NCBI GenBank assembly: GCA_963576565.1
Contig: OY755047.1
Coordinates: 23,505,171-23,569,170, forward strand
Length of the DNA: 64,000 nucleotides
Origin: Aspidapion aeneum
Taxonomy: Eukaryota; Arthropoda; Insecta; Coleoptera; Brentidae
Direction of reading: 5' to 3'
The stretch's first letter is position 1. Each line of letters opens with the position of its first letter. The position numbers and the translations under genes are program-made. Shown here in pieces: positions 31,935 through 45,032 of this stretch. The notes under the pieces were generated by a model. The model ran no database searches, was not told the origin of the DNA, and worked only from the letters and a program-made list of their open reading frames with translations.

Positions 31935-32990
31935 TAATAGGGTCGCTTTCGTCCAACGGAATTCCCATGTTGGACGAAACCACCTTGTATACTTTATGTT
32001 TCGCCGATGATCAGATAGTAGTGGCACAGGATTATGACGACCTCAAATATATGACACGAAAACTATTAGAAGAGTATAATAAGTGGGGACTAGAGGTTAA
32101 TCTCAATAAGACAGAGTATATGTGTATCGGTGGAATGAAATCTAATCTTAAATACCGGGCAGTCTAAAAATTACAGCTGACGGAACACTAGACAAAGCTA
32201 TAAAAGATCAAAACGTACAAGGAAGAAAAGCAATAACTTTAATAAATGGAATAATTTAGGACCAAAGTATATCAAAACATAACAAAAAGCTTATATATAA
32301 CACCATTGTAAAAAGTATTATTACATACGGCTCAGAGGTATGGCCAATCAAAGATATGCTTTGCGCATGGACTATTGGAGAAGAGCAGCAGGGAAATCAA
32401 AAAGAGAAAGTTACAAATCAAAGAATAAGAGAAATTATGACAGTGGGTGAACGTACTTTAGTACAAAATTACTGGTGTGGTACAGACATGTACAAAGAAT
32501 GAATGATGCAAGACTACCTAAAGGCCGCTTGACATGGTGCAGGACGCGCTGCAAAAATTTGCAAGCAAAAAATTTCGGTCAAATTGTTGCCTGCAAAAAA
32601 TCTTCTTTTCGTTTGACATTGTGCATGGCCATGCATGGATTCCCCAGAATCTAGGTAAAAATTCCCCAGTTTGCATGCAAGTACAGTTTGCATGCAAAAG
32701 AATGGCACCGGACTGATAAAAATGGATTGCCTGCAACAATCAGCTGGATTTGTTCTGCGCATGCACCTGGGCAAAATTTTATGCCATTTGCCTGCAAATG
32801 TTATTGTCAAGCACCATGTCAAACAAATACTACAATGGGAACAAACTGGCCGAAGAAAACGAGGACGGCCAAGGAGAAGCTGTAGAGAAGGAATTTAGAC
32901 AGTGAAATAAGAATAAGAGGTCTAGATGATGAATTATGGGCAAACAGAAACGAGTGGAGATTGGGTATCGGGAGACGTAGAACGTTGTGA
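31935..32990 (+). mobile_element. LINE reverse transcriptase and C-terminal tail
   Basis: Plus strand: NGIPMLDETTLYTLCFADDQIVVAQDYDDLKYMTRKLLEEYNKWGLEVNLNKTEYMCIGG (31955-32130), with the FADD active site and the primer-grip region. Then IYNTIVKSIITYGSEVW (about 32295-32345), then VTNQRIREIMTVGERTL. After a 300-bp insertion come TGRRKRGRPRRS (32845-32880) and a RGLDDELWANRNEWRLGIG-like end. Only the 3' part of the gene is present, with frameshifts. Same family as 940-1845. Confidence 0.85.
32521..32824. mobile_element. MITE inserted in the LINE tail
   Basis: LINE similarity stops at ...ctacctaaa (32520) and resumes at about 32825. The insert has inverted ends cttgacatggtgc and gcaccatgtcaa, and many TGCATGCAA/TTTGCAAG motifs. 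No coding capacity. The TSD is at most about 3 bp and ambiguous, so the superfamily is open. Confidence 0.65.
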
Positions 32991-32999
32991 AACCGATAA

Positions 33000-33000
<1 letters not shown>

Positions 33001-33058
<58 letters not shown>
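33001..33058. repeat. TA microsatellite
   Basis: About 28 TA units directly at the LINE 3' end, following gataaataaa; probably grown from the LINE A-rich tail. Confidence 0.95.
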
Positions 33059-33060
<2 letters not shown>

Positions 33061-33299
33061 TAATAGGGTCGCAAGTTATAGAGCGCTAAAAAAGTGATTT
33101 TTTGGGACCACATTTCAAATACTATAAAATAAGCATAATGATTTATTAAAGAACTTCTTAGCACTTTTTAGAGTCCGCTGAAATTCCTGGCCATCCAGAC
33201 ACGAGTTTAGTCAATTTAAACATGACGTTAAAAAGTAGACGACCATACCATTGCTATTGTTATTTGGCGCCCTCTTTTGGTAAGCAGTGCTAAAAACTT

Positions 33300-36200
33300 T
33301 AAATGCGTGGGAAAAAGACAATCAAAACGGTTCATAACCCTATGAGCAAAGAAATCGAAATAGCTTCTAGAAATGAACAAGAACGACTTAAGACTGTTTA
33401 ACGGATACTGCCCAGTAAAATATCACCAAAAGGCAATGGGTAAAGCCAACGATGCCAACTACAGATTCTGCAGTACCGCTTCAAGAAGTAACTAAGTTAC
33501 AAATACATTTCCAGTTTTTAATAGTTAGTGTAAGATCAAATTTTCATACAGGTTTAGGTGGTTGCTAGGTATTAGTCGCAAATGCAACACTAAGATTTGA
33601 AAAATAAACCCTGCAGATTCGAGCGATCATGTATGTATGATACTCCTATTAAATTGACTTTAAGTGTATTTGTCAATTAAAACTAAGATCCGAGTGAATA
33701 ACGTTAACCAAAATTATGACGTAAAAGCTTAATAAAATCATGGCTAAATTAAAAGATAAACTTTGATTTTCCGCTGTTTTATTACTGCACAAGGTATTTT
33801 AGCTAAGACTTAAATTAATCTAACTGAATGAGAACTAAATTGTTAAAGCATCCGTCTTAAGAATTGGTGCTATAGTTGTAACATATACGTACTTCATTAT
33901 CTAGTATTAAAGAAGTTTCTCAAGGCGAAGTCACAAACTAAATAAATAATTTATTTGAGGTTGAGGCAATAAGTAAAGCCAACGATGCCAACTACAAATT
34001 CTGCAGTAGCACATCAGAGACAGTTAAACATCTGCTCTGCAAATGATCCGCCATACTTCGTAAATGGTGCCAATACGTCGAAGGAGGTACTCTGTCGCCT
34101 CAAGAATTGAGCCAACTAAATTTACAAATACATCACTAGTTTTTTAATAGTTAGTGTAGGATCACATTTTCATACAGTTTTAGATGGCTGCTAAGCTATT
34201 GGTCCCAACTGCAGCAGTAAAAATACTTAATAACTTAAACACTCAAGTAAGATATTCCTGTTAGACTGACTTTTAGTCTATTTGTCAATTAAAATTAAAA
34301 GCCGAGTGGGTAATAATAACCAAAAATATAACGTAAAAGCTTAATATCATCATGGCAAAAATTTTAATTCGATTGATAATAATTTCAGCTTTTGAGTAAT
34401 TAAAAGACAAACTTCGATTTTCTGCTCCTTTATTACTGCAAAAGGTCTTTTAGCTGAGACTTAAATTAATCTAACTCAATAAGAACTAAATTGCTATAGA
34501 TGTAGAATAGACGTACTTTATTGTCTAGTATTAAAGAAGTTTCTCGAGGCGGAGTCACAAAATAAATAAATAATTTACTTGAGGTTGGGGCTACACTAAC
34601 TGAGCCCCTGATACTGCAAAATTACAATTAGGCTTTTTTAGTGGGTATCGACATTTTGTTACTCTTACTTAAAATCATCATCATAATGTGGGTATTGAAG
34701 GAAATAAAAAAACAGACAGCCTCACAAACAAATGACAAGAGTCCTTCTGCGGACTTATCAAAAGCCACTACATAAATGAACTGAATTAATGGTAAATGGT
34801 GTCTCACTGGAGACACACTCCGGGAGAAAGAGAAATAAGTATAAATGGCTTCTAAAAATAAACAGCAACGAGTTAAGACTAGAAGACGGACTACTTACCG
34901 GACACTACCCGGTGAAATATCACCTAAAGACAATAGATCAAGCCAACGATGATATCAACAAATTCTGCAGTACCGCTTCAAGAAGTAACTAAATTTAGAA
35001 ATACATCACTAATTTTTTTATATTTAATATAGGATCACATTTTTGTGCAGTTTTAGGTAGTTGCCGAATCATTGGCCTCAACTGTAGCCCTAAAAATACT
35101 TAATGAATAAGAATAACAGATTCTGGCGGATCTAGGCAAATACAAATTTATGTAAGATACTCCCAGTAGCCTGAGTTTTAGTGAATTTGTTTGTCAATTA
35201 AAATCAAAAGCCTTGTAGGTAATAATAACCAAAACTATGACGTAAAAGCTTAATAAAATCATGGCGAAAATGCTAATTCGAATAATAGTAATTTCAACTT
35301 TTTAGTAATTAAAAGACAAACTTTGATTTTCCGCTCCTTTATTACGGCAAAAGGTCTTTTAGCTGAGACTTAAATTAATCTAACTCAATAAGAACTAAAT
35401 TGCTAAAGCATCTGTCTTAAGAATTTGTGCTATAGATGTAGCATAGACGTACTTTATTGTCTAGTATTAAAGAAGTTTCTCGAGCCGAAGTCCCAAACCA
35501 AAGAAATAATTTACTTGAGGTTGAGGCTACACTGTCTGAGACCCTGTAACATATGTCTTATTAGCGTATATATAGGTTCTCTAGATGATAATTCAAAATG
35601 GCAATTGGGCTTTTTTAGTGAGTATTCACATTTCGTTACGCTTAACTAAAATCATCATCATAATGTGGGTATTGATGAAAATAAGGAAACAGACAGCCTC
35701 GTAAAGAAAGGACAAGAGTCTGGACTAATGAAAAGTCACTACATAAATAAATTGAATTAATGGAAAATGGTGTGTTACTTGAGACACACTCTTGGAAAAA
35801 GACAATCAAAACAACCATACCAGCAAAGAAGTCTAAATAGCTTCTAAAAATAAACTGCAACGACTTAAGACTAGTACAAGGGCTGCTTACCGGACACTAC
35901 CCGGCTTCAGGCAATAGGTAAAGCCAACGATAATAACACCAGATTCTATAATACCGCTCCAAGAAGTAACTAAATTTATAAATACATCACTAGTCTTTTA
36001 ACAGTTAGCATTGGATCACATTTTTATACAGTTTAAGGTAGTTGCTGAGTTATTGGCCTTATCTGTAACACTAAAAATACTTAATGAATAAAAACAGGAG
36101 ATTCGGGTGGTTATGGGCAAACACAAATTTCTGTAAGATACTTCCAAAAGCCTGAGTTTTAGTGTATTTGTTTGTCAATTAACATTTAAAGCCGAGTGGG

Positions 36201-36625
36201 TAATAATAACCAAAAATATGACGTAAAAGCTTAATAAATCATGGAAAATCTTAATTCGAGTAATAATAATTTCAACTTTCCAGTAATTAAAAGACAAACT
36301 TTGATATTCCGCTACTTTATTACTGCAAAAGGTCTTTTAGCTGAGACTCAAATTAATCTAACTGAATTTAAAGTAAATTGCTAAAGCATCCGTCTTAAGA
36401 ATTCGTGCTATAGATGTGGCATAGACGTACTTTATTGTCTAGTATTAAAGAAGTTTCTCGAGGCGAAGCGGGATCAAAAACTAAATAAATAATTTACTTA
36501 AGGTTGAGGCTACACTGGCTAATACCAGAGACTGTATGTAACATATGTAATATATACAGGGTCTCTAGCTGATACTTCTAAATGTCAATTGGGCTTTTTT
36601 AGTCGGTATCCACATTTTGTTTTTT
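33300..36625 (+). repeat. Tandem array of LINE 3' ends
   Basis: Four head-to-tail units plus a partial fifth. Landmarks: ctttattactgca-type at 33779, 34431, 35337 and 36316; gcaattgggctttttt-type at 34625, 35602 and 36590. Full monomers are about 0.98 kb; the first two are shortened. Each unit contains an RNase H end (HNVGIEGNKKTDSL near 34682), a zinc-finger tail (LTGHYPVKYHLKTIDQAND near 34890-34950, with NYKFCSSTSETVKHLLCK near 33990-34040) and a long non-coding 3' region. Units differ by substitutions and indels. A LINE tail has become a satellite-like array. Confidence 0.85.
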
Positions 36626-36689
36626 CTTTCAGTTTTCATTATTTTTATTTCATCACCTCTTCATTTAGGTTGTGCCATACCGATAAAGT

Positions 36690-36850
36690 TTACCAAAGCG
36701 AGTTCTAGACTGCCAACCAATAGGGTGCAGAAAAAGAGGGCGTCCTAAACTAAAATTGTAACAGTAAATCATCAATAAAAATACTTTACAAAAGATGATT
36801 GTCAGGATCGACGAAGGTAGAGAATAGGCGTCAGAAACGTAGAAGAAAGA
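36690..36850 (+). mobile_element. LINE C-terminal tail fragment
   Basis: Plus strand reads DCQPIGCRKRGRPKL, the basic tail block shared with the LINEs at 32830 and 47220 (minus), then a decayed VRIDEGRE-type stretch. Confidence 0.6.
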
Positions 36851-37277
36851 AGAAAAGCTTCAGTTCTTAGTTCACGTATTTCGGCGATATTTTTCACAAA
36901 AACCATTGTTTGTCACGTCTAAAAAAAATCGCAAGTAATATTTCAAAGAGACGTAAAAATTATGTAAATCTCGAAGATTTAACAACAATTAGACAAACAA
37001 TACTTTTAAATTTAGGAAAAACCATCAATATTGGCAAAAATCTCATATTATTATTTTTGGCAATTTTAAAATTTCATATGTATACTATCCTTTGTTCAAT
37101 TCTTGTGAAATTTTCATGAAGTATATAACTTTTACGTCCCTTTTAAAAAATACTTGCTGTTTGTGCCTATTGTTACTTAGAAGAAACTTTTGTTTAGCTT
37201 TTTTTCAAACGTGACAAAAAGTAAAATTACCAAACACGTGAACTGAAAAGTTTATTGTTTTGAAATGCACCACTTGT
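36851..37277. other. Unassigned AT-rich stretch
   Basis: No recognised gene or element end. Confidence 0.4.
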
Positions 37278-37449
37278 GGGCGCGGATCTGCGGGAGGGAA
37301 AAAAGGGGAAATCCCCCCCTCCAAATAATAAACTATATTTAGTTTTAACACACAGGATACACCTCCTGGTCACTATGCAAAATAGCTTTATGCAATATTT
37401 ATTATAATATCCCCCCCCCCCCCAAATAAAGTTTCTAGATCCGCCCCTG
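37278..37449. mobile_element. Short hAT-type MITE
   Basis: 172 bp between ccacttgt (37270-37277) and ctacttgt (37450-37457), an 8-bp duplication with one mismatch. The right end reads gatccgcccctg and the left ggcgcggatctg, imperfect inverted ends followed by G/C runs. 8-bp TSDs fit hAT. Confidence 0.7.
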
Positions 37450-37457
37450 CTACTTGT

Positions 37458-38655
37458 TCTTTGGTAGATAGTACAGGATCAGATTTTGAAACAATTTTAG
37501 GAATTCGGCCTTTTCGCAAATACTGTAAATTCTCACATTTGTTTATTTGTTATTTTAATGCCACGTCACTGCCTTGGTTCGGAAAACGAATATATTTTTA
37601 AAGATGGTAAAATGTCTATTTTAATTTTAGATTCAGCAGTATCTGTACGTCATTTTCAATAAAAGGAGCAGCAAATCAAGCAAATCAGAACTCCACAGGC
37701 AGTAAACTCAACTGAGTTAGTTAGCCAACTGGGACGTAAAAAAGAACACAGCGTGTGGGCCACTATAGTTAATAGGTTAAAGAAGCAGCACTACACAAAT
37801 ATATGTCTTACAACTTCTCACATACCAACAAAAAAAATTTTGGTAAATTTTAATAAATAAGTCATAATTACAATACAAGACATAAAAATCAAGGTGCAAT
37901 ATAAACAAAAAAAAAGGAAAAGGAGAGCACCATATCATATTTAGGTCCACAAATTTATCGCGAAATTCCAGAAATAAATAAGAAATAAAAAAAAATAATT
38001 TAAAAAGAACGTTAAATATTGGATTTTCTGTAATTCTATGATTTCTAAAATGATTAATGGAAAGCTAGGCTAAAGCATTTTAGATTTTAAGTAATCGTAG
38101 TTAAACAAGTGTACAAAAGATAAACGAAGTTAGCAAAAAAGTTTTAAAAAAATTAAATAAAAATGATTTCTTTATTAATTATTAGAATTACCTATATTAT
38201 TCTTAATATAATTATTTTGTTTCTAGACAAGTGTAACAGGATAGAGGCATAAGGCTTGCAAAATAGACTTTCAGTGAAATTAGATTAAATTTATATTGTA
38301 AATCTCTATAAATAAATAAAAAAATACACATTTTTAGAAATTCTAATATACTATTAGCTAAAAAACTTAAAAAGCAAATATATAAATGTTAAGGATCAAG
38401 GATCAGCAAACAACTCGGTCATCCAAAACAAATAGGAGTATCCGCAGAAAATTGAAAATTGAGTTATTGGCATACCTGGACTTCTAGTTCATCAATTTAT
38501 CTCCTCAAAACTCAAAAACCATATAGATTTATTTTAACTGTCAAAATTACAGTGTTACATTTAATCGCAACTGCAGAGTTCTTTAAAATAAATTATTTTA
38601 GTTACATGTAAAATGTAGTTACTATCATTTTGTTTTGGAACTTAGTACTCAGTAT
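37458..38655. other. Unassigned AT-rich stretch
   Basis: No protein family or paired repeat recognised. Confidence 0.4.
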
Positions 38656-38659
38656 TCTA

Positions 38660-40595
38660 CTATTTCCCTTGGTTTATTCTAATCGTGATATCTTTATCTG
38701 TGTTTGTGATGATTTTAGTTTTAGTGCAGTTCATACTGAAGCCTATATTTTTAGTTGCTGTATCCAGTTCTTCCAGCATTTTTATTAGTTCTTCTTTCTT
38801 ACCTGTTAATACAGCGATATCATCAGCATATCTTAGGTGTTTTAAGAATTGTCTGTTTATTTTGATGCCTATTTCTTCCCAATCTAAGTTTTTAAATAGT
38901 TATTAGTATATTGTGTCACCCTGTCAGACACCTCTTTTTATGTTCGGATCGGATTGGTTCCTATGTGGATTTTGATTAATGTTGTTGGTTCGCTATATAT
39001 ATTGCCTATTATTATTATGTGTATCTGTAACCTATTCGGCTATTAATTTAAGATGCTTTTATTTCCAAGTGCTCAATGCTATCGAAAGCTTGTTGAAAGT
39101 CTATATACGCAATATATAGTGGAATGTTGTATTCGTTGGCTCGTTCTGTTAGGATTTTTATGGCTAATAGGTGGTCAACTGCACTGAAACCTTTTCTGAG
39201 GCCTGCTTGTTCTTTTGATTGATATCCGTCAAATTTTGTTGTAAGTCTATCTGTTAATATTTTCGTGAAAAGCTTATAAACTACATTAAGTAACTAGTGT
39301 TATAGGTCGATAGTTTTTTAGGTCCTCTCTATCTACTTCATTGTATAGAATAATGGTTTGGATTATTTTCAGTTATTTGGAATTATTTCTTCTTTTAGTA
39401 TTTTATTCAGGAGAATATGGAGGGTATTAAATACAGCTTTACTACCGTATTTCAGCATTTCGGCCGTTACTTCGTCTTTGCCAGGTGATTTCTTATTTTT
39501 AATATTCTTTAATGCTCTCTTTATTTCCGCTTTGGTTTTTTAAGTTGTAGCTCTAAGTTTATGTTCTTTATTTCTGTTTGGAGTTTTTTCATGGTTTCTC
39601 GCGATGGTTCCCTTTTTGTTTGGTACAATTCTGTATAGAATAGTTGTGTAATATTTATAATATTATATATAATGTTAGTTTCTATGCTGTTTATATCCTT
39701 TGTTTTAATTATTTCATATCTACCTGGAGTCGGCCTTAGAGATTTTATATTTCTGTTATATAGAAAATAATATATAACTTATCATCTATTTCTTGGCTCT
39801 TTCTTTTATATTCTTTTATCATTTTTTTGTAGTTCTATTTATTTTTGTGTATTCTATCGATGCTCGTTTTCCTTTTCTCTCCAGGTTCCGCCTTTTGTGA
39901 TCAGTTTTTTTATTCCTTCTGCTTAACAATTTTTTCTCATTTTATTTTTTCTGCGATGTCGTTTCCTACTTTGGTCATAGCTTTTGTCAGCGTATCATTT
40001 ATTTCATCTATAGTTTCATTTTTGCATCTTAAGTTTTGCGTTAGCGTTTCCTTTAGCCTTTCTTTGTATACAGCTTTATTTTGTGTAAGTTTATTTATGT
40101 CAAGTTGTTCATTGTTATTATTCATCATCATCATCCTGTGATCACTAGCTGTTGTAAAGCTGTTTAGGACTGTTATATCTCTAACGATGTTTTTTTCAGT
40201 AGTCAGTATGTAATCAATTTCGTTTTTCGTTATTCTATCAAGGCTGAACCATGCCCACTTTCATTGCGGTTTGTTTCTATAGAACGAATTTATTGCATAC
40301 AGGTTTTTTTCCTCTAGACTATTCATTATGGTTGTGCCTCTGTTATTCTTTTTGGCATATCCAAAATCCCCTATTTTAGTTTCTTCTATATTTATTTTGT
40401 TACCTTATTTGACATTGAAATCTTCCATTACTAGTGTGAGATGGGTTTTGTGTAATTCCATAGCTTTTGTGATGTCTTCATAGAATCCTTCGATATGCTC
40501 GTCATCGTAGGTAGAAGAGGGGGGCGTATACTTAAATAATTTTAAGTGAAGTTCTTTTCGTTTTGAGTATAAGGTAACGCTATCTGAGATTCCTA
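38660..40595 (-). mobile_element. LINE ORF2: endonuclease and reverse transcriptase, minus strand
   Basis: The longest LINE piece in the window. Reading the minus strand from about 40595: an AP endonuclease part (SVTLYSKRKELHLKLFKYTP, then THLTLVMEDFNVK), TKNEIDYILTTEKN, and the FTTASDHRM end. A spacer follows with MMMMNNNNEQLDINKLTQNK. Reverse transcriptase comes next: KSPGKDEVTAEMLKYGSKA (about 39500-39440), NVVYKLFTKILTDRLTTKFDG, FSAVDHLLAIKILTERANEYNIPLYIAYIDFQQAFDSIEHL, and HLRYADDIAVLTGKKEELIKMLEELDTA (about 38840-38750). Truncated at both ends, with frameshifts. The C-terminal part is known from the plus-strand copies. Confidence 0.88.
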
Positions 40596-41754
40596 AAATC
40601 TAAGAATACTATGGAAAACCAATTGGTTAGGATGAGTAAGGTTGGCCATTGGAAGTCCCGTAACGATTGCACTGCATAACCGCAGTTCGATACTGATACT
40701 AATAGGGACGGACACATAAAAAGGGATGCTTTTAACAAGTACCTAAAAACCACTGATAATTTTTATGAAAGCTTATTTACTGCTGTTAATTTCTTCATAA
40801 GTTCAAAGAAGAGAGTAAAATAAGATAATAGGCTTGAATAAAAATTATCACCAGTATCTAATATAATTTACATTTGAAAATTTTACCTAACTGAACTCCA
40901 TTTTTACCAAAAGCATGCGATCTAAAAAAAATTCTGATCCCGTAGGGTAAGGGATATTTTATTGTGTCATGCACAAAAGTTTTGTTAAAAAAAAATTGGC
41001 TGAAAATAATGTATGTATGCGCGTTATGTTATGATAGAGAAGATACCAAGTAAAACTGCACATTTCCAATATTATGCGAATTCCGTGGAAATTTTTGAGA
41101 GAATGGTATGCACTTTCCAAAGGTTTCTACTAATTAATCTGAAAAAAATTCTAGTAATTATTATGCACGAGGTATATTCTTAGTAGTAATATAATTTTTG
41201 CACGTCACATTTCCAGGAAATTTTGTTTCAATATAATTTTTTATCAAAAGCTTGAATGCTTTTATTTATTCCTTAGAAACACCATACCTCTAGAAATTAA
41301 AATCTAGAACAATTACCTGTAGATATTTAAAAATGCAACCTTAAAAAATTATTTTTTGTTTATTGTGCTATTTTAAAAATATCGCAAAAATATACAATCG
41401 AAAGTTGTTTTATTTTTTAAGAAAAATACTCTAAAAATTAGTTTTCCTTTAAGATAACTATAAATAATGGCAAAAAGTCCCTGTGGTTTTTTAAATAAAA
41501 GTGACGTTGGCTCACAGACCTGAAGGCGATATTTTAAAATTTAGGAACGCTCGCTGCGCCAAGTTCCATCGTAAATTTTGTTTACGTCCCGACTTCGTCT
41601 TATAAAATGCACTTTACTCGGTTTCGTCTCGGAAAAATTTGACTTTAGCACAGAAAGCAAATGCTCTTGTACCTAATAGGTAAAGTTCAAATATTAACGT
41701 AATATTTCAGCGAAGTAATTTGCTAATTTGTATCTGTCATTCTACATTCAAACA
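40596..41754. other. Unassigned AT-rich stretch
   Basis: No recognised coding or paired-repeat signal. Confidence 0.4.
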
Positions 41755-42935
41755 AAAATATAGAACATAAACTCAAAACTACAACCCGAAATAAGCAAAG
41801 CGGAAATAAAGAGAGCATTAAAGAAAATTAAAAGTAACATATCACCTGCAAAGAACGGAGTAACGGTAGAAATGCTAAAGTACAGTGGTAAAACTGTAGC
41901 TAATACCCTCCATATTCCCGTCAATAAAATACTAGAAGAACAAATAATCCCAAACAGCTGGAAAAAAACAGCAGACCTCAAAAACTATCGACCTATAACA
42001 CTCCTCAATGTAATTTATTAGATTTTCACGAAAATAGTAACACATAGACTAACAACAAAATTTGACGGATATCAATCAAAAGAACAAACAGGCTTCAGAA
42101 TAGTTTTCAGTACAGTTGACCACCTACTAACCATAAAAATCCTAATAGCGCAAGCCAACGAATACAACATTCCAGTGTATATTGCATTTATAGGCTTGGA
42201 AAAAGCTTTCAATAGCATTGAACACTGGGCAGTAAAAGTATATTTAATTAATAGCCGAATAGATCACAGACACAGATTTAATAGCCAATATATATAGCGA
42301 AGCAACAACATCAATCAAAATCCACGAAAAAACCAAGCCAATCTGCATACGAAGAGGTGTCGGACAGGGTGACACAATATCCCTTAAACTATTTAACCAG
42401 GCCATAGAAGATGTTGAAATTATAACAAGCACAGATTATATATCTGGGACAAATTATTAAACTAATAAATAAAAACGAAACGGCTGAAATTAAGAGACGA
42501 ATAAGATTAGCCTGGGCAGCATTCGGTAAATTAAGCTACTTATTAAAAAATAAAAAATATCCTCAGTTCAAAACGAAAGTGTATAACCAATGCATTCTTC
42601 CTGTGATCACATATAGATCCCAGACCTGGACGCTTACAAAATCAAACATGGATAAGGTAACAAAAGCCCAAAGATCAATGTAAAGACAAATATTACATAT
42701 AAAGCTAACAGATAAAAACGGAACGAATGGACAAGGAATTAATACAAAAGTAAGGGATGTCAGAGCAAAATTAAATGGAAATTTGCCGGTCATACTATGA
42801 GACAGAAAGACGATCGATGGAACAAAAGAAGTAGACGAAGACTAGATGGATGAACACGGCGACAGACATAGAATAGTGGAAGATATTGGGGGAGGCCTAT
42901 GTCCAAAGATGGATCGAAGAAGAAAAAAAACTGGT
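41755..42935 (+). mobile_element. LINE reverse transcriptase to C-terminal tail
   Basis: Plus strand: AEIKRALKKIK-like start, NGVTVEMLKYSGKTVANTLHI (about 41850-41920), LKNYRPITLLNVIY (41975-42020), RLTTKFDGYQSKEQTGF, FSTVDHLLTIKILIAQANEYNIPVYIAFIGLEKAFNSIEHW. The YADD region is deleted. The end holds IRLAWAAFGKLSYLLKNKKYPQ (42505-42565) and GEAYVQRWIEEE (about 42890-42920). Same family as 23480-24530 and 38660-40595. At least two frameshifts and several stops. Confidence 0.88.
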
Positions 42936-43194
42936 AACCTTTGAGATCAAACCATATAACATATATGGTTAATCTGGTAATTCAGGAAAACACCACATGG
43001 AACAGGGTATATGGAGTGCCTATTTGGAGCTAGCAGCTGGTGCGGGCACATTGTGGCTCTCTGTACGCTGTTGATTATGTCAAAAGGTTTATGACCCATC
43101 AGTGGTCTAAGGCTACAACCATGGCATTATGTGGTATATCATGATGACTAAGTTTCTGGCCTAAAATATAATTCGAAGTCTACTGGGTTCTATA
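42936..43194. other. Unassigned
   Basis: No feature recognised. Confidence 0.4.
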
Positions 43195-43880
43195 CAGGGT
43201 GTGCCATTACTTAGGGGCCATAGTCCAACAGGTGATAGAGGAGGTCATGCCTGATAAAAAGTTTTCTATAATGCATGGGTCAAAACTGTTTCTTTGTCGA
43301 GATACAGAGCATTAAAGTTGGCGATTTTTTAAACTTTTTTGATAATAACTTTTTTTAAAAAAGCAGTAAAAACATAAAATTGGGTAAAGTTGTGCATTAG
43401 AACAAGAGCAATATTTTGAAATAAAAATAATTGTTAAAAAAATTATGCGGTCAATTTTTTTTTTTACTTTTTTTTTGGTATAAACTTTTATGAATGCCAT
43501 ATTAAACGCAATGTTTTTTAAATAGTTTTTGTTAATTAAAACAAGTCTCTAGCGAGGCATATCAATAAAATCTTATTAATATTTTTTAAAAGAATAAGTA
43601 AGCAAATTTTTCAAAAAATTATTTTTTTTATTTATTTTTGGAGGTTACTTTGAGAGCCTATATCTCCTCACTTTAATTTTATCAAAAAAAGGAATATAAG
43701 CTGGCTGTGTCAGATTTTCCTTTTTTTGTAAAACGCGTTTTCCCCCACTTCTCTAACTTGAAAAATGCTATATCTTAAAAACAGATGTGTGTTTACCCCC
43801 ATATTATATAAACTTTTTTTTCGGAAATAACCTCTTCTGTCACCTGCTGCACTATGGCCCTTAACTTATGGGACACCCTG
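43195..43880. mobile_element. MITE with about 50-bp inverted ends (CAGGGTG)
   Basis: Starts CAGGGTGTGCCATTAC and ends GTTATGGGACACCCTG-type. The outer 50 bp are inverted copies with about nine mismatches (core gggccatagt). TATA flanks both sides, fitting a TA or TATA target. The 686-bp body is AT-rich and non-coding. The same terminal type occurs at 61973-62263. Confidence 0.85.
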
Positions 43881-44998
43881 TATAATAGATAGTATTTAAA
43901 TTATTATCTGAGTCGAACACAGTAGGTACATGGTGCATAACGGGCCCAGAAAGGCAGCCTAGGTGCCAGGTTAGATCCTTCAAGGGTGTTAACCGCCACT
44001 ACCATACATTCATACATTCATTCAACCCTGGCGCATGGCGTGCAAAACATTGTTATACTTCACGTCCATGGTACAAAAATAACTATTTTGCACTTTAGGG
44101 ATAAAAAGAGACGAATCGGGGATAACCAGAAAAATAATTGGGTAAAAAAGTTATATGTATGGCATAAAAATTAAAAATCTGGGTAAAAAGTGACACATCA
44201 GGGGTAAAGCAAAATTCCAAAATAAAACGTAAAAAAATAACATACAATATAAAAATCCGAAGTCCAAAATTGTGAACAATAGCTCTTTTATCTTGCTAAG
44301 TTGTACAAACTTTTTGCTTCGGGATAAAAAGTGCCACTTTTATCCCTTGATATAATATGTAATATACTATTTAATATTTTTATGAATACTATTACCGGTA
44401 TGTTTATGTTTCTGATGCATTTTTAAGAAGGAACTTTATTCTATAAAGTATTCATCCAGTGTTAGCTCAGGGTCTTCTCAAGGTGAAAATCCCTCCTTCA
44501 CGGGGTAGAAATCCCCATTATAAGTTTGCGAAAAATTAAAGACACGCATCTGCATTTCTAGTTATTAAGCGTTTTTACCAAACTGCAGCACAGTTTTTTA
44601 ATGAAATATGGTATAAAATCTAATGGCAAAAAATTTTATTTAGAATTCTAAAACGTTAGTTTTTTTTAGTAGACAAAGTCCGAGGATTTCTTTATAATGT
44701 AACAAAAACACAACAAAAAGACGCCATTTTGACAAGGCCGCAATAAAATCAAAGTATAGTGTGTATGGTTAGGCTTCCCAACGGGTTGCCTACTAATGCC
44801 CTTCCATTTTCAGCTTTTTCAATGGTACTGTCAATGTCAAACGCATGGTGTAACCTCTTTTTTTTTGGTTGGTTGTAAAATCGAATGCCTAGCTATTCTC
44901 TGGGTAAAACACTCACTGCTAAGGCTTTTACCGAATAAAATGCATGAAAATCTGTTTAGGAATTCAAGTGCAACATGCACATTAGACAGGCATATAAA

Positions 44999-45032
<34 letters not shown>

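Noticed and set aside
32934..33164. Frame with a long Tyr-Ile repeat
   Set aside because: Translation of the TA microsatellite at 33001-33058.
33300..36625. CRISPR-like or gene-cluster reading of the regular repeats
   Set aside because: Units are about 1 kb with LINE coding remnants, so they are neither short direct repeats nor separate genes.
39845..40141. 98-residue hydrophobic frame on the plus strand
   Set aside because: It is the reverse complement of the LINE endonuclease/RT linker encoded on the minus strand.
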